From an uncultured Methylococcaceae bacterium (GTDB taxonomy: Bacteria; Pseudomonadota; Gammaproteobacteria; Methylococcales; Methylococcaceae), in assembly GCA_903910005.1 (NCBI GenBank), contig CAIVXW010000224.1, forward strand, positions 1-16,564: a DNA stretch of 16,564 bases. Reading direction: 5' to 3'. The notes beneath the pieces were generated by a model, which saw only the letters and a list, made by a program, of their open reading frames with translations, made no database searches and was not told the DNA's origin. Position 1 is the first letter of the stretch. The number at the start of each line of letters is the position of its first letter. The position numbers and the translations under genes are program-made. Below, one piece after another: positions 5,248 to 13,802 of the stretch.

Positions 5248-7008
5248 TTACATGGCTTCAGGTGCGGAGACATCAAGCAGCGACAAACCGTTGGCCAGCA
5301 CCTGACGCACCGCTGCAATCAGGTTGAGACGGGCATTGCGCAGCTCGGCATCGTCCACCAGAAACGAGACGGCGTTGTAACAGGTGTGAAATTCGTGGGC
5401 CAGCTCCCGCAGATAATGCGCCAGATGGTGAGGCTCGTAATTCAGGGCCGAGGTTTCCACCACCTCGGGGTAACGTGCCAGGCGGGTGAGCAGGGCGGAT
5501 TCACGCGGATCCAGCAGGCGACTCAAGGCCTGCATGCCCTGGGGGATGTCCCGCGCCCAGCCTTTTTCATCCAGTTGCCGGAACACGCTGCAAATGCGGG
5601 CGTGGGCATACTGGATGTAGTAAACCGGGTTCTCGTTGCTGTTGGAGGCGGCCAGTTCCAGGTCGAAATCCAGATGTTGATCGGATTTTCGCAGTACGTA
5701 GAAGAAACGGGCGGCATCCCTGCCAATTTCATTACGCAACTGACGCAGGGTAACGAATTCGCCCGAACGGGTCGACATCTGTACCTTTTCGCTGCCGCGC
5801 CACAACACGGCAAATTGCACCAGCAGCACCTGCAAGCGTTCCGGGTCGGCCCCCAGGGCAGTGAGGGCTGCCTTTACCCGGGGGATATAACCGTGGTGGT
5901 CAGCCCCCCAAACATTGATGAGTGCGTCAAAGCCCCGCTCCAGTTTGTCCAGATGATAGGCAATGTCCGAAGCAAAATAGGTGGTCTGGCCGTTGTCCCT
6001 GACCACCACCCGATCCTTCTCATCGCCCAGACGGGAGGAGGCGAACCAGAGGGCACCGTCGCGGGTGTAGAGGTATCCGGCCTTGTCCAGGGTCTCAATG
6101 GCCCGCTGCACGGCACCGCCCTCAGCCAGGCTACGCTCCGAGTACCAGTTTTGATAATCGACGCCAAATTCGGACAAATCCGTGCGGATGTCTGCCAGGA
6201 TGCGGGTCAGGCCGGCATCAAACACGATCCGGTAGTCTGCATCGCCCAGCAGGGTTCGGGCACGTTCGATCAGGGCATCAATGTGCTGTTCCCGGTCGCC
6301 GCCTTGCGGTTCATCGGGCGGAAGATCCTGCCAGACCGTGACCGGACTTTTGAAAAAACGCTCGCCTTCCCGCTGATGCAACTCTGCCGCAATGGCCCGC
6401 ACGTAGTCACCCCGATAGCCGTTGGCTGGAAATACCAGGGGGGCACCGCATTCTTCCAGGTATCTCAGCCACACACTGGTGGCCAGAATATCCATCTGCC
6501 GACCGGCATCATTGACGTAATACTCACGCTGAACCTCGAAGCCGGTGGCCTGCAGCAGGTTGGCCACGGCGGCACCGTAGGCAGCCCCACGGCCATGGCC
6601 CACGTGGAGCGGGCCGGTGGGATTGGCGGAGACGAACTCTACCTGCACCCTGCGACCGTTGCCGTGCCTGCTCAGCCCGTATTGGTGTCCCGCTGCGTGA
6701 ATGGCCTGTACGACCTCAAAGCGGGACTCGGCGGACAGGTAAAAATTGATGAAGCCAGGCCCTGCAATCTCCACCCGGTCAACTGCCGAATGCTGGCCGA
6801 GACAGGCCACCAGCTTTTCGGCCAGGGGTCTGGGAGCGGTACGGGCAGCCTTGGCCAGGGTCATGGCCAGGTTGGTGGCAAAATCACCGTGCTGACTATC
6901 GCGGGTACGCTCCACAGCGATGGCGGGATCCGTGTCATCCGGCAACTCGCCGGCCAGTTTCAAGGCATTGACCGCGCCCAGCAGCAGGTTTTCCAGGGTT
7001 CTCTTCAT
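5248..7008 (-). CDS. argS: arginyl-tRNA synthetase
   Basis: 586 residues, close to the usual bacterial size. It is a class I synthetase that charges tRNA-Arg with arginine in the cytoplasm. The N-terminal Arg-tRNA-synt N domain occupies about 1-90. The HIGH-type motif HVGH is at 135-138 within SANPTGPLHVGHGRGAAYG. DHHGYIPRVKAALTALG at about 370-386 is conserved. MSTRSGEFVTL at 411-421 takes the place of KMSKS, as is common in ArgRS. The DALR anticodon-binding domain covers about 465-586. The start ATG at 7008 has GGAG 6 nt upstream. It heads the minus-strand cluster, with a promoter at 7215-7186 and a hairpin in the leader. Confidence 0.98.
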   Translation of the reverse strand: MKRTLENLLLGAVNALKLAGELPDDTDPAIAVERTRDSQHGDFATNLAMTLAKAARTAPRPLAEKLVACLGQHSAVDRVEIAGPGFINFYLSAESRFEVVQAIHAAGHQYGLSRHGNGRRVQVEFVSANPTGPLHVGHGRGAAYGAAVANLLQATGFEVQREYYVNDAGRQMDILATSVWLRYLEECGAPLVFPANGYRGDYVRAIAAELHQREGERFFKSPVTVWQDLPPDEPQGGDREQHIDALIERARTLLGDADYRIVFDAGLTRILADIRTDLSEFGVDYQNWYSERSLAEGGAVQRAIETLDKAGYLYTRDGALWFASSRLGDEKDRVVVRDNGQTTYFASDIAYHLDKLERGFDALINVWGADHHGYIPRVKAALTALGADPERLQVLLVQFAVLWRGSEKVQMSTRSGEFVTLRQLRNEIGRDAARFFYVLRKSDQHLDFDLELAASNSNENPVYYIQYAHARICSVFRQLDEKGWARDIPQGMQALSRLLDPRESALLTRLARYPEVVETSALNYEPHHLAHYLRELAHEFHTCYNAVSFLVDDAELRNARLNLIAAVRQVLANGLSLLDVSAPEAM

Positions 7009-7026
7009 CAGTTACTCCGCGAGAAA

Positions 7027-7046
7027 CCCCACCCTTCAGGGCGGGG
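7027..7046 (-). promoter_or_regulatory. hairpin in the argS leader (attenuator-like or mobile palindrome)
   Basis: On the minus strand CCCCGCCC, loop TGAA, GGGTGGGG, then TTTCTC. All eight pairs form in RNA of the argS direction (one is G-U); on the + strand the same position is an A-C mismatch. It lies 8 nt before the GGAG of argS. The stem followed by a short T-rich tract resembles a weak terminator or attenuator. Very similar palindromes occur at ends of IS200/IS605-type elements, so it could also be a remnant of one. Confidence 0.5.
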
Positions 7047-7185
7047 AGGGATAGCGGCTGCAACATGACAGCCACCGGAATGGGTACAGGCTTTCCATCT
7101 GCCGGGCCGTCAGGCTCTGCCCCCGGGAGAACCCGGTCGTTGACCCGATTGCACGCCACAGGGAGGATGGAAGTAAAGGCCGTGC

Positions 7186-7215
7186 ATTATCCTAAAAGAA
7201 TTTGCCTGCTGGCAA
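7186..7215 (-). promoter_or_regulatory. sigma70-like promoter for argS cluster
   Basis: On the minus strand TTGCCA (7215-7210) and GATAAT (7191-7186) are separated by 18 nt, five of six matches to consensus in each box. Transcription would start near 7179, giving a leader of about 170 nt that includes the hairpin at 7046-7027. It is the only good promoter I find upstream of the six-gene cluster. Confidence 0.55.
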
Positions 7216-7300
7216 TGACAATCGGGGAAAATCACTGCTGCGTTCTTATTCGGGCCGCAATCGTACCACCACGATTCCTCTCCGTCTGCGGATAAAACCA

Positions 7301-7329
7301 TTGAACATTCAGCCTGGTTTGTGGATAAA
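7301..7329 (+). promoter_or_regulatory. sigma70-like promoter for the DUF748 gene
   Basis: TTGAAC (7301-7306) and GATAAA (7324-7329) are spaced by 17 nt, four of six matches in each box. The start point would be near 7336, about 38 nt before the ATG at 7374. Confidence 0.4.
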
Positions 7330-7373
7330 TTGCCTTCCTTTATTCTCACCTGTGGTTCGCCCTGACTGCATCC

Positions 7374-10340
7374 ATGCTGCGCCGCTCCCTGAAGGTCATC
7401 AAGGTTATTGCCGCCGTGTCAGCCATACCGGGACTCTACGGCCTGCTGGCGGCTGGCGCGTTGCCATTCTACCTCACCACCGTACTGATCCCTGCATGGG
7501 CTCTTGAAAATCATCTGAACCTCACGCTGGAATCCCTGCAAATTGATCCCTTTGGCCCGGGTCTCTCCCTGCATCAGGCCCGTCTTGCCGGGCCGGACGG
7601 CAAGCCCCTGCTGGCGATTGACCAGGCTGCGGTGGCCGTTCGCTGGCGCGACAGCCTGTCAGAGCGGGCACTGGTACTGGATGCCGCAGTAACCGGGCTG
7701 TCGGCCCGCCTGGCGTATGGCCCTGACGGCATTCGCGGCTTTGGCGGAGGGCGCGGGCAATCGGCGGGTTCGATGCCGTCCTACCCGGTCAGGCTCAATC
7801 AACTGCTGGTGAACGATTCGGAACTGGCGGTGCGGGATGAAACCGGAACCGGCCAGTTTGAACGGGTATTCGCGCCACTGACAATACGGCTGGATAATTT
7901 TGATCTGGGTACGGGTGAAGCAGCCCGCTACCAGGCCAGCCTGCCAACCCGCCAGGGTGAACGGCTGGAGGTGCGTGGTACGCTGCAACGCTCTCCGCTC
8001 AAACTGGCCGGCACCGTTGACATTCACCATCTGAACTGGGCCGACTGGGGCCAGCATTATGCGCCGCTTGCCGGGTTTAGCTGGACGGGAGGCGATATCA
8101 ATCTGACCAGCCAATACCGGCTTGATACTTCGGCTGCCACCCGGCTGGAACTGGATCTGGCAGGCTCTGCCAGTCGGCTGGCTTTGGCCACTCAGGCCGG
8201 GCAATCGCTGACACTGGAACATCTGGACGTGGACGGTGGCCATTATGTTTTTCCGGGTTCACACCTGACCCTGCGCCAGGTCACACTGGCAGAACTCAAA
8301 CCGACACCGGCTGATTCCATCCGGTCACTGCGTTTGCTCGGGGTCGGGTATGAACCCAGGGAACACCGGCTACAGGTCAGGCGGATCGAATCAGACCACG
8401 CCGTACTCCACCCGGGGCTGGATGCCTCGGGCCGGTTGCATTTGTCAGGGTGGCCCGCTGCAACCGACGCAGCGGATCCGGCGGATTCGTCCGCCGCTGC
8501 TGCCGACTGGCGGGTCAGTCTGGATGAACTGACACTGGATCAATACGATATTGACTTGCTGGATGCCCGGCGCAAGGATGCGGTACAACTGCCGCTGCAC
8601 GGTGCCTCCCTGCGTCTGCGTGATTTCTCGACGCATGCCACAACGCCGCTCAAACTGGAGCTATCCACCGGTATCGGTACCAACGGTCGCCTGAACCTGC
8701 AGGGACAGGGAAGCCTGTCGCCGCCCACCCTTGAGGCCCGCCTGGAACTGAACGGGCTCAGTCTCAGACCCTTTCAACCGTACTGGGACGAATTGACCGG
8801 ATTCGAGTTGCTGTCCGGTCAGGTTGACCTGCGTGGGGACATTGCCGTCCGCCCGGACTCCGGGCAGGAAAATTTTTCCGGCGATATTGAAATCACCGGT
8901 ATAAAAACCGTTGACAAGCGCGAGAAAAAGGACTTCGCCGGCTGGGAGTCGCTGCGTCTCAACGGTATCGTGCTGGCCACTCAACCCCGGCGGGCCAGCG
9001 TCAAAAGCATCAACCTGAAAAAACCGGAAGCCCGTGTAGTCATCGACCCGGAAGGCTCACTAAACCTGGTCAGGCAGTTTTTGCGGGATGAGGCGCGGCC
9101 CGCCCCGGTCAGCGAGCCACCACGGGCAACCGCCGCCACTTCGCCCTGGCCGGTGGTGATCGGAGCCCTGCATGTGGTCGAAGGCCGCATGGATTTTTCT
9201 GATTTGACCCTGCAACCCCGTTTTACCAGCGAAATCAGATCGCTGAATGGCACCATCCGGGGGCTGTCATCGCAAACCCGGGCAGACGTCAATCTGGCCG
9301 GTCAACTGAATGGCGATGCCCCGGCCCGGATCAGCGGGCAATTCAATCCGTTCGGCCAGGATAATTTCACCGACATTACCCTGACCTTCAAGGACGTAAA
9401 CCTGACCAACCTGTCGCCCTATTCAGGCAAATTTGCCGGATACCGGATCGAAAAAGGCAAACTTGACCTCAACCTTAACTACCAGGTATCCGGACGCAAA
9501 CTGAAGGCGGACAACCGCATGGTGCTGAATCAACTGGTGTTGGGCGAGCGGGTCGACAGCCCCGAGGCAACCCGCCTGCCGATACGGCTGGCCCTGACCC
9601 TGCTCAGGGATGCAGACGGCAGGATCGACATCAGCCTGCCCATCAGTGGCCGCCTGGATGAGCCGCATTTCAGTGTGCGGAGCCTGTTGCGGGAGGCCTT
9701 TGCCCAGACGGTCACCAAAGTGGTCAGTTCACCCTTTTCCGTATTGAAAAAACTGGTGGCCTGGCATGACGAGGAAGAATTGTCCCGCATCGGCTTCAGG
9801 CCGGGTGAATCCGGCCTGAATGAATCGATCCAGACCAGCCTGAACGGCGTGGCCACCATTTTGAGGCAGCGGCCTGAACTTGATCTCGACATCAAAAGCC
9901 AGGCAAACTGGAACGAGGATCGGCAGGTTTTGGCCGAACGGGCCTTCCGGGATCATCTGGACAGTCTGTTCAGGTTGGCGCACCGGGGACATCGGCCTGA
10001 TGGCCTGGCGATGGATGACTCCGAATACCGTGGCCTGGTGACCGCCTTCTTCCGGGAAAATTATCCTGCCAGCCCGCTCCTCAGTGGTATCCCGGAATCG
10101 TCTGGAGCTACCCTGCAAGGAACCGCCCTGCAAGCCGCCGTGGCACGTATCCTGGCAGACTGGCCGGTGGATGAAATGGATCTCAGACAACTGGCCCAGC
10201 GCAGAAGCGAGGCCATACGTACCTATCTGGTCGGGCAGTTGGGTGTACCGGGTGCCCGTATCTTCATACTGGATGTCACGGTCAAAACCGAAGCCGATGC
10301 CGATACCCGCTCGCTGCTGGGGCTGTCCATGACCTCCTGA
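7374..10340 (+). CDS. DUF748 / AsmA-like periplasmic protein
   Basis: 988 residues. An N-terminal membrane anchor (about 9-32, hydrophobic, after a basic LRRSLKVIK) is followed by a long region of beta-rich repeats typical of AsmA/TamB-like proteins, so most of the chain should lie in the periplasm. The DUF748 core is clear. GRMDFSDLTLQPRFTSEI and LNGTIRGLSS lie near 602-630. ISGQFNPFGQDNFTDITL, YSGKFAGYRIEKGKLDLNL and PISGRLDEPHFSVRSLLREA follow, and SPFSVLKKL is near 786. The end (LAQRRSEAIRTYLVGQLGVP, about 940-960) resembles an OmpA-like pattern seen at the C-terminus of this family. AsmA-like proteins are linked to lipid transport and outer membrane homeostasis; the exact role here is unknown. 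No Shine-Dalgarno is evident. It starts the plus-strand block. Confidence 0.92.
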   Translation: MLRRSLKVIKVIAAVSAIPGLYGLLAAGALPFYLTTVLIPAWALENHLNLTLESLQIDPFGPGLSLHQARLAGPDGKPLLAIDQAAVAVRWRDSLSERALVLDAAVTGLSARLAYGPDGIRGFGGGRGQSAGSMPSYPVRLNQLLVNDSELAVRDETGTGQFERVFAPLTIRLDNFDLGTGEAARYQASLPTRQGERLEVRGTLQRSPLKLAGTVDIHHLNWADWGQHYAPLAGFSWTGGDINLTSQYRLDTSAATRLELDLAGSASRLALATQAGQSLTLEHLDVDGGHYVFPGSHLTLRQVTLAELKPTPADSIRSLRLLGVGYEPREHRLQVRRIESDHAVLHPGLDASGRLHLSGWPAATDAADPADSSAAAADWRVSLDELTLDQYDIDLLDARRKDAVQLPLHGASLRLRDFSTHATTPLKLELSTGIGTNGRLNLQGQGSLSPPTLEARLELNGLSLRPFQPYWDELTGFELLSGQVDLRGDIAVRPDSGQENFSGDIEITGIKTVDKREKKDFAGWESLRLNGIVLATQPRRASVKSINLKKPEARVVIDPEGSLNLVRQFLRDEARPAPVSEPPRATAATSPWPVVIGALHVVEGRMDFSDLTLQPRFTSEIRSLNGTIRGLSSQTRADVNLAGQLNGDAPARISGQFNPFGQDNFTDITLTFKDVNLTNLSPYSGKFAGYRIEKGKLDLNLNYQVSGRKLKADNRMVLNQLVLGERVDSPEATRLPIRLALTLLRDADGRIDISLPISGRLDEPHFSVRSLLREAFAQTVTKVVSSPFSVLKKLVAWHDEEELSRIGFRPGESGLNESIQTSLNGVATILRQRPELDLDIKSQANWNEDRQVLAERAFRDHLDSLFRLAHRGHRPDGLAMDDSEYRGLVTAFFRENYPASPLLSGIPESSGATLQGTALQAAVARILADWPVDEMDLRQLAQRRSEAIRTYLVGQLGVPGARIFILDVTVKTEADADTRSLLGLSMTS

Positions 10341-10363
10341 TCTCCTGCCAGCAGTGTTTTTTT
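10314..10363 (+). terminator. possible intrinsic terminator after the DUF748 gene
   Basis: CTGCTGG (10314-10320) pairs perfectly with CCAGCAG (10348-10354) across a 27-nt loop that contains the stop codon, followed by TG and seven T (10357-10363). The long loop makes it a weak candidate. If real, the glycosyltransferase gene at 10385 needs its own promoter or depends on readthrough. Confidence 0.4.
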
Positions 10364-10384
10364 ACCCTACCTTGCACACAAACC

Positions 10385-13300
10385 ATGACCCCCAAACCGA
10401 CCGCTCAAAATGCCGTACCCGCCAGCTCCGGCCTGCAACTGATGGTACTGAATGAAACTGAAGTATTACTGGCCGGGTCGCTTGACGCCATTGCAAGCGA
10501 CGGGCTTGAACTTTGGGTGGACGGTCAGTGGGCTGCCATACCCCTGATTGATTCATCCGGTGTTTCGACCGATCTGCTGGCGGGCCTGAACCAGTTGGTT
10601 AACCCGGGGTTTGCCAACGGACTGGAACCCTGGCGGATACGCGATACCCCGGCAGACATCTTTGCCCTCGCCACTGATTTCAGTGAAGAATGGACACTGA
10701 AAGGCGGTCATACCGCCTACATCTACCAAAAGGGCAACGTGGCCCGGGAGGCAATCCTCACCTACCACGACCCCGTCGAAGGCGACTACCTATCGGTTGA
10801 GGCGGGCGGCTGTTACCGTGTCATGGGTGCTTTCGGCCTGCACCGTTGTGTTGCTGATCTATTGCTGGAATTTGTTGGCGCGGAACTCACCCCCCTCAAA
10901 ACCGAGCGGGTTGCCATCACCGGTTCCAAACTGGGAGGGCAATCGCCGGACGACTATCTGCTCATCAATCAGGTGATTCGGGCACCGGAAAACGCCCGCA
11001 AGGTCAGGTTAAGTCTCATCAAGCAACCGACTCAACCCGGGCGGGAACACAGTTTCCTGTTCTTCACCCGTGTGTTCTGGGGTCTTGCCCCCACTGGGGT
11101 TAGCGGGGACGGCATGTGGCAGGACTATGTGAGCGAGCCCGTACTGATGGCCCGGCTCAGAACCCGGACAACCGCCGGCATCCGCGTGACTCGCCTGGAA
11201 TTGCCCGCAACGGTTTATGACGGTCATCCGCACCAGATCGCGGTGATAAACCGTGCATCGGGTCAGGCCGTGGACGGTTCTCCCCTGACTTTCCACTCTA
11301 CCAATCCGGTTCTGGGCCAGATTGATGGCCTGGAAGGTAGCGTGGTGTGTGGCTGGGCACGCCCCGAATACCCCACCGGCATTCCACTGCCCGTGGGGTT
11401 GTGGATTGACGGGCAGTGGGTACTCTCCCGAACCGCCAACCTGCCTCACGCCATGGGAACCTGTGGCTTCCGCCTGCCGGTACCTGCGGAATACCTGGAC
11501 GGCTACCCGCACGTCCTTACGCTACGGGCACCGGCCCGGGGAGCGGTGATCGCCAGTTGCTGCGAACTGTTGCCCGCTTCGCTGACCCCCTGGGAAGTAC
11601 TGCACGCCAATACCGGGCTGGCAACCGCCACGCTGGCCAGCCCTGCCACCCTGCACCGACAGCAATCCCTGCTCAAAGCCCTGCAGGCTGCAAGCAGTCC
11701 GGAGCGCGGCAACCCGGAACACGTGGCCCTCTGGCGGGAACGGCGGGACATGCTGCCGCTGTTGCACGATATCCTGACCACAGGCTTTGAGAAGAACAAA
11801 CGGTTTCCCCCGCTGGCATTCCCCCGCCACGACAATCCGCTGGTATCCGTCATCATTCCGGTTCATAACAAGTTTGCGGTGACCTACCATTGCCTTGCAG
11901 CCCTGTTGTTCGCCTACAACGAAGCCACCTTCGAGGTCATCCTGGTCGATGACGGCTCTACCGACCAAACCCGGGAGATTAGCGAACGGATAAGCGGCCT
12001 CGGGTATGTCAGAAACCCGGCTCCCCGAGGGTTTGTCGATGCCTGCAATGCCGGGGCTGCACTGGCGACGGGTCAATATGTGGCGTTTCTGAATAACGAC
12101 ACCGAACCAACCGCCGACTGGCTGGATGAACTGCTGTACGTATTCCGCCATTTCGATCAGGTGGGACTGGCCGGTTCCAAGCTGATCTACGCCGATGGAC
12201 GCCTGCAGGAGGCGGGCGGCATCGTCTGGAAATCCGGTGATCCCTGGAATTATGGCCGGGGCGGTAATGCGCGGGATCCACGCTATAACTATACCCGCCA
12301 GGTCGATTACCTGTCCGGGGCCGCCATTCTGTTGCCACGTACGGTCTGGGACGCAGTGGGCGGATTCAGCGATGAATTCAGGCCGGCCTATTTCGAGGAC
12401 ACCGATCTGGCCTTCAAGGTCAGGGCCTGTGGCTACAAAACCGTGTACGCACCGTATTCGGTGGTTTATCATTTTGAGGGTCTGAGCAGCGGAACTGACG
12501 TGGCGACCGGCATGAAACGCTACCAGGAAATCAACCGCCCCAAGTTCAAGGCCCGCTGGATACAGTCCTGTCAGGGCAATGGCACCCTGGGGCAGGCGGT
12601 CGAACTCAACAAGGATCGGGGGGTATTTTACCGGGCACTGGTGATTGACTATCAGATGCCCCGACCGGATCGGGATGCCGGCAGTTATGCCGCCATCCAG
12701 GAAATGCGACTGCTGCAAGCCCTGGGATGCAAGATCAGTTTTGTGGCCGACAACCTGGCCTGGCTGGGTGAATACAACGACCGTCTGCAGCGCATGGGGA
12801 TTGAGGTCATTCACGCCCCTTTCGTCCTGTCGATTGCGTCCCTGCTTGAACAGCGTGGCCGGGAATTCGATCTGGTCTACATCACCCGCTATTACGTCGC
12901 CCGCAACCACCTGCAGGCAGTACGCCAGTTTGCACCCCAGGCCAAAATCCTGTTCTGCAATGCCGACCTGCACTTTTTGCGGGAAATGCGGGCTGCCATC
13001 CAGAGCGGCAGCCAGGAACAACTGCAACGGGCGGAAAGCATCCGGAGCGAAGAACTGGCCATCATGAAACAGGTGGACGTTACCCTGTCCTACAACGTAA
13101 CCGAACACGCGGTTATTCAGTCGCACAACGGCCTTGATACCCGGGTGGCCCTGTGTCCGTGGGTGGTGGATGCCGCGCCGTTCAGGCCACTGTTTGCCTT
13201 GCGACAGGACATCGCCTTCATTGGCGGGTTTGGGCACCCGCCCAATCAGGAAGCGGTTCTGTTTTTCGTGCGTGAGGTCATGCCGCTGCTGGCTGAACGG

Positions 13301-13780
13301 TTGCCGGAAGCCCGTTTCATCATCTATGGCAGCCAGATTCCCCCCGCCATCGAAGCCCTGGCCTCCAGTCGGGTGGTCATCGGCGGTGCGGTGGAACGGG
13401 TCAGCGAGGTCTTTGAAACCTGCCGGGTTTTTGTGGCTCCGCTGCAATCCGGGGCCGGGGTCAAGGGCAAGGTCATGGATGCCCTCTCCTACGGCGTTCC
13501 CTGTGTGCTGTCAGAACTGGCCGCCGAGGGCATTCAACTGCGGCATGGCATGGAAGCCCTGATTGCCCGAACCCCGGATGAATGGGTTGAGGCGGTCGCG
13601 ACACTCTACCGGGATCACGCCCGCTGGCAGCAGATATCCAGCCAGGCCGTGCAATTCGTCCAGGAACACCACTCCTTTGAACGCGGCAAGGCCTTGATGC
13701 GCCAGGCCCTGATGCAGGCCGACATCTACCCGCCAGAGACAGCAGACACCCTGGTTTTCAATACCGCCCGGGTCAACTGA
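10385..13780 (+). CDS. multidomain glycosyltransferase (beta-sandwich modules + GT2 + GT4-like)
   Basis: 1131 residues, no signal peptide, probably cytoplasmic. Residues 1-400 are beta-rich with two versions of a module around ELWVDGQW (about 41-48) and GLWIDGQWV (about 338-346). Each module has a matching LP..YLDG.PH half (near 271-285 and 364-378). A jelly-roll-like segment beginning NPGFANGLEPW (about 72) lies inside the first. Residues about 485-720 form a GT2 (GT-A) domain: VSVIIPVHNKFAVTYHCLAA, VDDGSTD near 521-527, FLNNDTEP (DXD-like) near 568-575, and FEDTDLAFKVRACG near 670-683. The rest is a GT4/GT-B-like domain with DIAFIGGFGHPPNQEAV near 941 and SGAGVKGKVMDALSYGVPCV near 1021-1040. 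It probably builds a surface glycan; sugars are unknown. It is followed after 22 nt by a sulfotransferase. No Shine-Dalgarno is seen before the ATG. Confidence 0.93.
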   Translation: MTPKPTAQNAVPASSGLQLMVLNETEVLLAGSLDAIASDGLELWVDGQWAAIPLIDSSGVSTDLLAGLNQLVNPGFANGLEPWRIRDTPADIFALATDFSEEWTLKGGHTAYIYQKGNVAREAILTYHDPVEGDYLSVEAGGCYRVMGAFGLHRCVADLLLEFVGAELTPLKTERVAITGSKLGGQSPDDYLLINQVIRAPENARKVRLSLIKQPTQPGREHSFLFFTRVFWGLAPTGVSGDGMWQDYVSEPVLMARLRTRTTAGIRVTRLELPATVYDGHPHQIAVINRASGQAVDGSPLTFHSTNPVLGQIDGLEGSVVCGWARPEYPTGIPLPVGLWIDGQWVLSRTANLPHAMGTCGFRLPVPAEYLDGYPHVLTLRAPARGAVIASCCELLPASLTPWEVLHANTGLATATLASPATLHRQQSLLKALQAASSPERGNPEHVALWRERRDMLPLLHDILTTGFEKNKRFPPLAFPRHDNPLVSVIIPVHNKFAVTYHCLAALLFAYNEATFEVILVDDGSTDQTREISERISGLGYVRNPAPRGFVDACNAGAALATGQYVAFLNNDTEPTADWLDELLYVFRHFDQVGLAGSKLIYADGRLQEAGGIVWKSGDPWNYGRGGNARDPRYNYTRQVDYLSGAAILLPRTVWDAVGGFSDEFRPAYFEDTDLAFKVRACGYKTVYAPYSVVYHFEGLSSGTDVATGMKRYQEINRPKFKARWIQSCQGNGTLGQAVELNKDRGVFYRALVIDYQMPRPDRDAGSYAAIQEMRLLQALGCKISFVADNLAWLGEYNDRLQRMGIEVIHAPFVLSIASLLEQRGREFDLVYITRYYVARNHLQAVRQFAPQAKILFCNADLHFLREMRAAIQSGSQEQLQRAESIRSEELAIMKQVDVTLSYNVTEHAVIQSHNGLDTRVALCPWVVDAAPFRPLFALRQDIAFIGGFGHPPNQEAVLFFVREVMPLLAERLPEARFIIYGSQIPPAIEALASSRVVIGGAVERVSEVFETCRVFVAPLQSGAGVKGKVMDALSYGVPCVLSELAAEGIQLRHGMEALIARTPDEWVEAVATLYRDHARWQQISSQAVQFVQEHHSFERGKALMRQALMQADIYPPETADTLVFNTARVN

Positions 13781-13802
13781 AACCCCAACAGGAAAATACC
13801 CC

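Larger units (their letters stand above)
7009..7373. other. divergent intergenic region between argS and the DUF748 gene
   Basis: 365 bases without a convincing gene. It holds the argS ribosome binding site (GGAG at 7018-7015), a leader hairpin at 7027-7046, a small 5-bp hairpin at 7123-7136, a sigma70-like promoter toward argS (7215-7186) and one toward the DUF748 gene (7301-7329). Short open frames here lack ribosome binding sites and family features. Nothing else recognisable was found between 7050 and 7180. Confidence 0.7.

Noticed and set aside
5386..7068. 560-codon open frame on the + strand opposite argS
   Set aside because: Antisense shadow of a clear argS gene. The translation shows no family motif, only composition forced by the opposite strand.
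7009..7191. T-box riboswitch in the argS leader
   Set aside because: No T-box sequence or specifier stem recognisable, and T-boxes are mainly found in Gram-positive bacteria.
7065..7349. Short frames in the argS-DUF748 intergenic region (both strands)
   Set aside because: No ribosome binding sites or family features, and they overlap the promoters and each other.
11522..13447. 641-codon open frame on the minus strand opposite the glycosyltransferase
   Set aside because: Also a shadow. The + strand frame has coherent GT2 and GT4 motifs along the same stretch, and the minus frame has no recognisable domain or ribosome binding site.
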